Of a DNA stretch of 64,000 bases, positions 61,132 through 64,000 are shown piece by piece. Position numbers and translations under genes: made by a program. The stretch is from Pseudomonadota bacterium (GTDB lineage: Bacteria > Desulfobacterota > Binatia > Binatales > Binataceae), in contig JAJPIG010000006.1 in the NCBI GenBank assembly GCA_021324855.1, positions 96,344-160,343 of the forward strand, given 5' to 3'. The notes below the pieces were generated by a model, which had not been told where the DNA came from, made no database searches, and saw only the letters and a program-made list of their open reading frames with translations. Each line of letters starts with the position of its first letter. Positions within the stretch are counted from its first letter, which is position 1.

Positions 61132-63408
61132 ATGCCGCACGCCGAACGATGGTTTGATTGGCTGGTACGGCTCGCGATAGAGGAACTGGCGCCGCGGCCG
61201 CGCCGGTTCGCGACGGCGGTGCGCTTCGCGTTCATCGCGAGCGTCGCGACTGGAGTAATGGCGGCATGCCACGTCGACACGCCGCTCGGTCCCTACCTCA
61301 TTTGGCTGCTGCTCGGCGCTGTGCCGATGATGTCACTCGGCAGGGCGCTTGGTTTCCTCGTAGTGGAGGGCGCCGTCCTCGCCCTCTCCGTGCCGATTGC
61401 GGGAATACTGGTCGAGACGCCGTGGCTGATGCTGCCGGCGCTCGGCATCTTCGCCGCATCGATAACCCGCATCACAACCTGGTGGAAACTCGGCGCGCTC
61501 GGACTGGTGATCGAGGTGGTGACGCTCGACACCTTCTATGGCGCCACTTTCACGCCCGATAATTTCGGATGGTCAACCGCCGCGGTGTTCGGGGGCTCGG
61601 TGATCGCGCTTTTGATGCTGGCGGCATTTGACAGTTGGCTGTGGCCGACACCCGCTGAAGAGGTGCTGATAGAATCGCTGGCCGCTTCCGACGCTCGCAA
61701 GCGGGCGCGTTTGATCGATGCGATCGAGTACTACCTGGGAGATCAGCCGACGCGGCGGCCGCCCGAGCCTCCCGCATGGTCTGAAATGCCGCGACAGCTT
61801 GCGCTACTCGATCGAGCGACGGCCGAGGGGATCAGCGCCCGTCGGCGCGCCGTTCTGCTGGCCGCGATTACGCGCTCCGCGCGGATACACATCGAGATCG
61901 ATCGGCTGATTGTGGCGGTGCGCGAACCGGCGCCACGTTACGCACGCAGCATGATTGGCACCGAGATGCGGGTCGCGGCGCAGGCGATTGCCGAAGCGCT
62001 CGACGAGCTCGCGCGCGAGGGACAAATTCAAATTCGCACCGGGCCCGATGAGCCGCCCTCGCCCGCTGCGGCGCGCGTGCGCCCCGCGCTGGATGCGCTC
62101 GATGCGCGAATCCTGGCTGCGCGTCCCCACTACATCGATCGGGCGAGCATCAGCGAACTTTCGAATTTGAGCGCTATCGGCGAAAGCCTGGATGCGATGG
62201 GCCGGCTGCTCGAACGGCCGCTCGATGAACCGCCTCAATCGCAGGCAAGCGAAGCCCGGGCGGCGCCGGTTCGGCCGTCGAAGGACAATCCGGCGCTAAT
62301 CCGCTATTCGTGGAAGGTGGCGCTCTGCGTCATCGCCGGTTACGTTGCCGGTTTGATCAGTCAGCGCGCGGAGCTCACGGTTATTCTGACCACGATCATA
62401 ATCACGGCTCTTCCGACCTACGGCGCTGCGCTGCGCAAGATGATCCTGCGGATCGTTGGCACAGCGATCGGCGGCGTGATCGTGCTCGCCATAATCATCA
62501 TCGTGTCGCCCAATTTCGAGACGCTTCCGGTTTACATGCTCGCGGTGTTCATCGTGCTGCTCATCTCCGGCTACGCCGCGCTTGCGAGCGGGCGCACCGC
62601 GTATGCCGGCAAATCGATTGGCACCACGTTTTTGCTGGTGTTCGCAGGCCTGAGCCCATCGGTCGACATCTACGGACCGCTCTGGCGGTTGTGGGGAATT
62701 GCGCTCGGCACGCTGATCGTGACCGTGGTGTTTTTCATACTGTGGCCCGAATATGCCGGCGATTCGCTGCTGCCTCGGCTCGCGAAGGTACTGCGCGATA
62801 CGCTGGCGCTGACGCCCGACAGCTCAACCGCGCGCGATGAAGCGACGATCCACGCGGTCAGCACCGAGATCACCCATCTGCTGAGCGAGATCCTTGAAGT
62901 CGCCGACGATGCTCGGCTTGAGGGTCGTAAGAGTCTCATCAATCACGATGCGGTGGTGGAAGCGGCGGGAACATTGCGCCGGATCGCTCATCGCCTGGGC
63001 GCGATCGCCATCGGACGCCTCACGGAACCGACGCCACAACTCGACGCGGAATCCGAAGCGGCACGGAGCGCCGTCCTGGCGGGAATTCGCGCGCGGCTTG
63101 AAGCATGGCTCGAATTTTTCGAGAGCGGTCAGTCGTTCAGCCGCCGCGCCGCGCTCGCGGTCGCCGCCGCCTATTCGCGCGACGAAATTGCGCGACCGCT
63201 GGAAGTCTTCAGCCACCGCCTGGAAGCCGACAGCTTCGCCATCATCGGCGGATGGACGTTCCAACAGCGTCGGCAGCTATTGGCGGAACTCCAATCGCTG
63301 CGTCGTCTTGAATTCCTGATCAACGAGCTCGATGGCTACATCTCGCGGGTGCCCGGCGCAGCGCTCTCGCCGAGTTTCTCCGCCACTCTCCAGACCTCCA
63401 GCCCGTGA
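61132..63408 (+). CDS. FUSC family inner-membrane protein (aromatic acid exporter-like)
   Basis: A 758-residue protein with two FUSC-type membrane halves. The first has RRFATAVRFAFIASVATGVMAACHV and helices to about residue 180. The second (about 380-545) has PALIRYSWKVALCVIAGYVAGLISQRAELTVILTTIIITALPTYGAALRKMILRIVGTAIGGVIV and GTLIVTVVFFILWPEYAGDSLLP. Each half is followed by a cytoplasmic helical domain. This resembles AaeB/YccS-type p-hydroxybenzoic acid efflux proteins. ATG 61132 is preferred over 61024, which overlaps hlyD. Confidence 0.87.
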   Translation: MPHAERWFDWLVRLAIEELAPRPRRFATAVRFAFIASVATGVMAACHVDTPLGPYLIWLLLGAVPMMSLGRALGFLVVEGAVLALSVPIAGILVETPWLMLPALGIFAASITRITTWWKLGALGLVIEVVTLDTFYGATFTPDNFGWSTAAVFGGSVIALLMLAAFDSWLWPTPAEEVLIESLAASDARKRARLIDAIEYYLGDQPTRRPPEPPAWSEMPRQLALLDRATAEGISARRRAVLLAAITRSARIHIEIDRLIVAVREPAPRYARSMIGTEMRVAAQAIAEALDELAREGQIQIRTGPDEPPSPAAARVRPALDALDARILAARPHYIDRASISELSNLSAIGESLDAMGRLLERPLDEPPQSQASEARAAPVRPSKDNPALIRYSWKVALCVIAGYVAGLISQRAELTVILTTIIITALPTYGAALRKMILRIVGTAIGGVIVLAIIIIVSPNFETLPVYMLAVFIVLLISGYAALASGRTAYAGKSIGTTFLLVFAGLSPSVDIYGPLWRLWGIALGTLIVTVVFFILWPEYAGDSLLPRLAKVLRDTLALTPDSSTARDEATIHAVSTEITHLLSEILEVADDARLEGRKSLINHDAVVEAAGTLRRIAHRLGAIAIGRLTEPTPQLDAESEAARSAVLAGIRARLEAWLEFFESGQSFSRRAALAVAAAYSRDEIARPLEVFSHRLEADSFAIIGGWTFQQRRQLLAELQSLRRLEFLINELDGYISRVPGAALSPSFSATLQTSSP

Positions 63409-63486
63409 TGATCGTCACTCTGTCTGCCAATTTCGCTTGCCGAGCTCCAGGCCGTGGCCTATTAGAGCGGTGAGGAGGTCCGTGCG

Positions 63487-64000
63487 ATGCTGGATCCTGT
63501 CAACAAGCAGATTCTCGACGAGCTCGCCGCGCTCGGCGCGCCGCCGATTCATCAGATGAACCCCGTCGACGCGCGCCGTGGCGATCTGATTCTTGCCGCC
63601 GCATGCCAGGGCGACGTCCCGCGCGAGCAGGTCGGAAGCATCGAGGACCGCAGCATTCCCGGCCCGGGCGGCGAAATTCCGGCGCGCATCTATCGGCCCA
63701 AGGCCGGCTCACCGTGCGGCGCCCTGATTTACCTGCATGGCGGCGGATGGGTCGTTGGCAGCATCGAGGGCCACGACGAGGTCTGCCGCCGCCTCAGTAA
63801 TCAGAGCGGCGCGGTTGTCGTCTCGGTCGATTACAGGCTCGCGCCAGAGCACAAATTTCCCGCCGGACTCGACGATTGCTACGCGGCGGTTAACTGGGTC
63901 AGCGCCAACGCTTCCGCACTCGATTATCCTGCCGGCCGCGTTGCGGTCGGCGGCGACAGTGCGGGCGGCAACCTTTCGGCTGCGGTCGCCCTGATGGCGC
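63487..64000 (+). CDS. HSL/GDXG-type alpha/beta hydrolase (esterase/lipase), clipped at the right edge
   Basis: The first 171 codons of a hormone-sensitive-lipase family esterase. A GAGGAGG site precedes ATG 63487. The oxyanion HGGGW (IYLHGGGWVVGSIEGHDEVCRRLS), VSVDYRLAPEHKFPAGLDDCYAAV and the nucleophile elbow GGDSAGGNLSAAV (GDSAG) are all seen. It hydrolyses carboxylic esters; the substrate is unknown. The catalytic Asp and His lie beyond the window. Confidence 0.88.
   Translation, partial: MLDPVNKQILDELAALGAPPIHQMNPVDARRGDLILAAACQGDVPREQVGSIEDRSIPGPGGEIPARIYRPKAGSPCGALIYLHGGGWVVGSIEGHDEVCRRLSNQSGAVVVSVDYRLAPEHKFPAGLDDCYAAVNWVSANASALDYPAGRVAVGGDSAGGNLSAAVALMA

Overview
The window is GC-rich (roughly 64 percent by eye) Gram-negative chromosome. 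It encodes Lnt, a TolC-type outer-membrane lipoprotein, LemA/HtpX-type proteins and B12-dependent ribonucleotide reductase. It is also rich in accessory catabolic enzymes: HpaB-type monooxygenase, luciferase-like oxidoreductases, VOC, SDR and GST proteins and a CbbQ/NorQ ATPase. This mixture, with DciA, a DUF1800/DUF1501 pair and a Lut operon, suggests an uncultured soil lineage of the former Deltaproteobacteria (Candidatus Binatota-like). That placement is an inference and no 16S gene is present. Gene density is high, with many ATGA stop/start overlaps.

Layout. 1-12.4 kb: a clipped lipoprotein start, a permease, then a long minus-strand run. The run holds Nudix, CoA-binding, LMW-PTP and SDR genes; a second permease; SDR and threonine aldolase; a CbbQ/NorQ AAA+ ATPase; cysS; a DCC protein; a stand-alone LeuA regulatory domain; fabG; and erpA. 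12.5-17.4 kb (plus): queG, a SirB1-like gene and a lactate-utilisation operon in the order lutB-lutC-lutA, then a decayed membrane-protein tail. 17.8-24.7 kb: VOC, a coiled-coil protein, APH-like phosphotransferase, GST, a zinc-ribbon/TPR protein with a duplicated C-terminal domain, HpaB-type monooxygenase and a VapBC pair. 25-28.3 kb: nrdJ, preceded by a promoter and a tandem NrdR-box pair and followed 13 bp later by an unlisted 50-residue zinc-ribbon protein. 28.3-36.4 kb: dciA, DUF1800/DUF1501, HEAT-repeat, DUF3108, thpR, recA and a MetE-like protein. 36.4-43 kb: alaS, phoH, ybeY, an unknown gene, then lnt. 43-47.6 kb: a truncated copy of a luciferase-like gene, its intact paralogue, an alpha/beta hydrolase, prfB with its programmed +1 frameshift, and a GST. 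47.6-51.2 kb: two panE-like reductases with coaE, and a TrmN6-like methyltransferase whose start codon overlaps that of a divergent small gene. 51.2-53.1 kb: a probable acquired patch with HicAB (hicA lacks a normal start codon) and a low-GC Ser/Thr kinase with a C-terminal zinc ribbon. 53.1-58 kb: Hsp20, LemA, HtpX-like, smpB, an AI-2E family transporter, ssrA (tag ADNNGYLLAA), an integrase relic and tRNA-Ser(GCU). 58-64 kb: an efflux cluster (outer-membrane factor, YtcA, HlyD, FUSC) and a clipped HSL-type esterase.

The most unusual structural signal is a set of long, perfect, nearly loopless inverted repeats inside two unrelated genes: three in the APH-like gene and three in ybeY. They are translated in frame into simple or mirrored peptide stretches. 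Other notable points are the nrdJ-linked mini zinc ribbon, the kinase-zinc ribbon beside HicAB, the start-less hicA, the stand-alone LeuA regulatory domain and several gene relics (integrase, luciferase-like, membrane protein).
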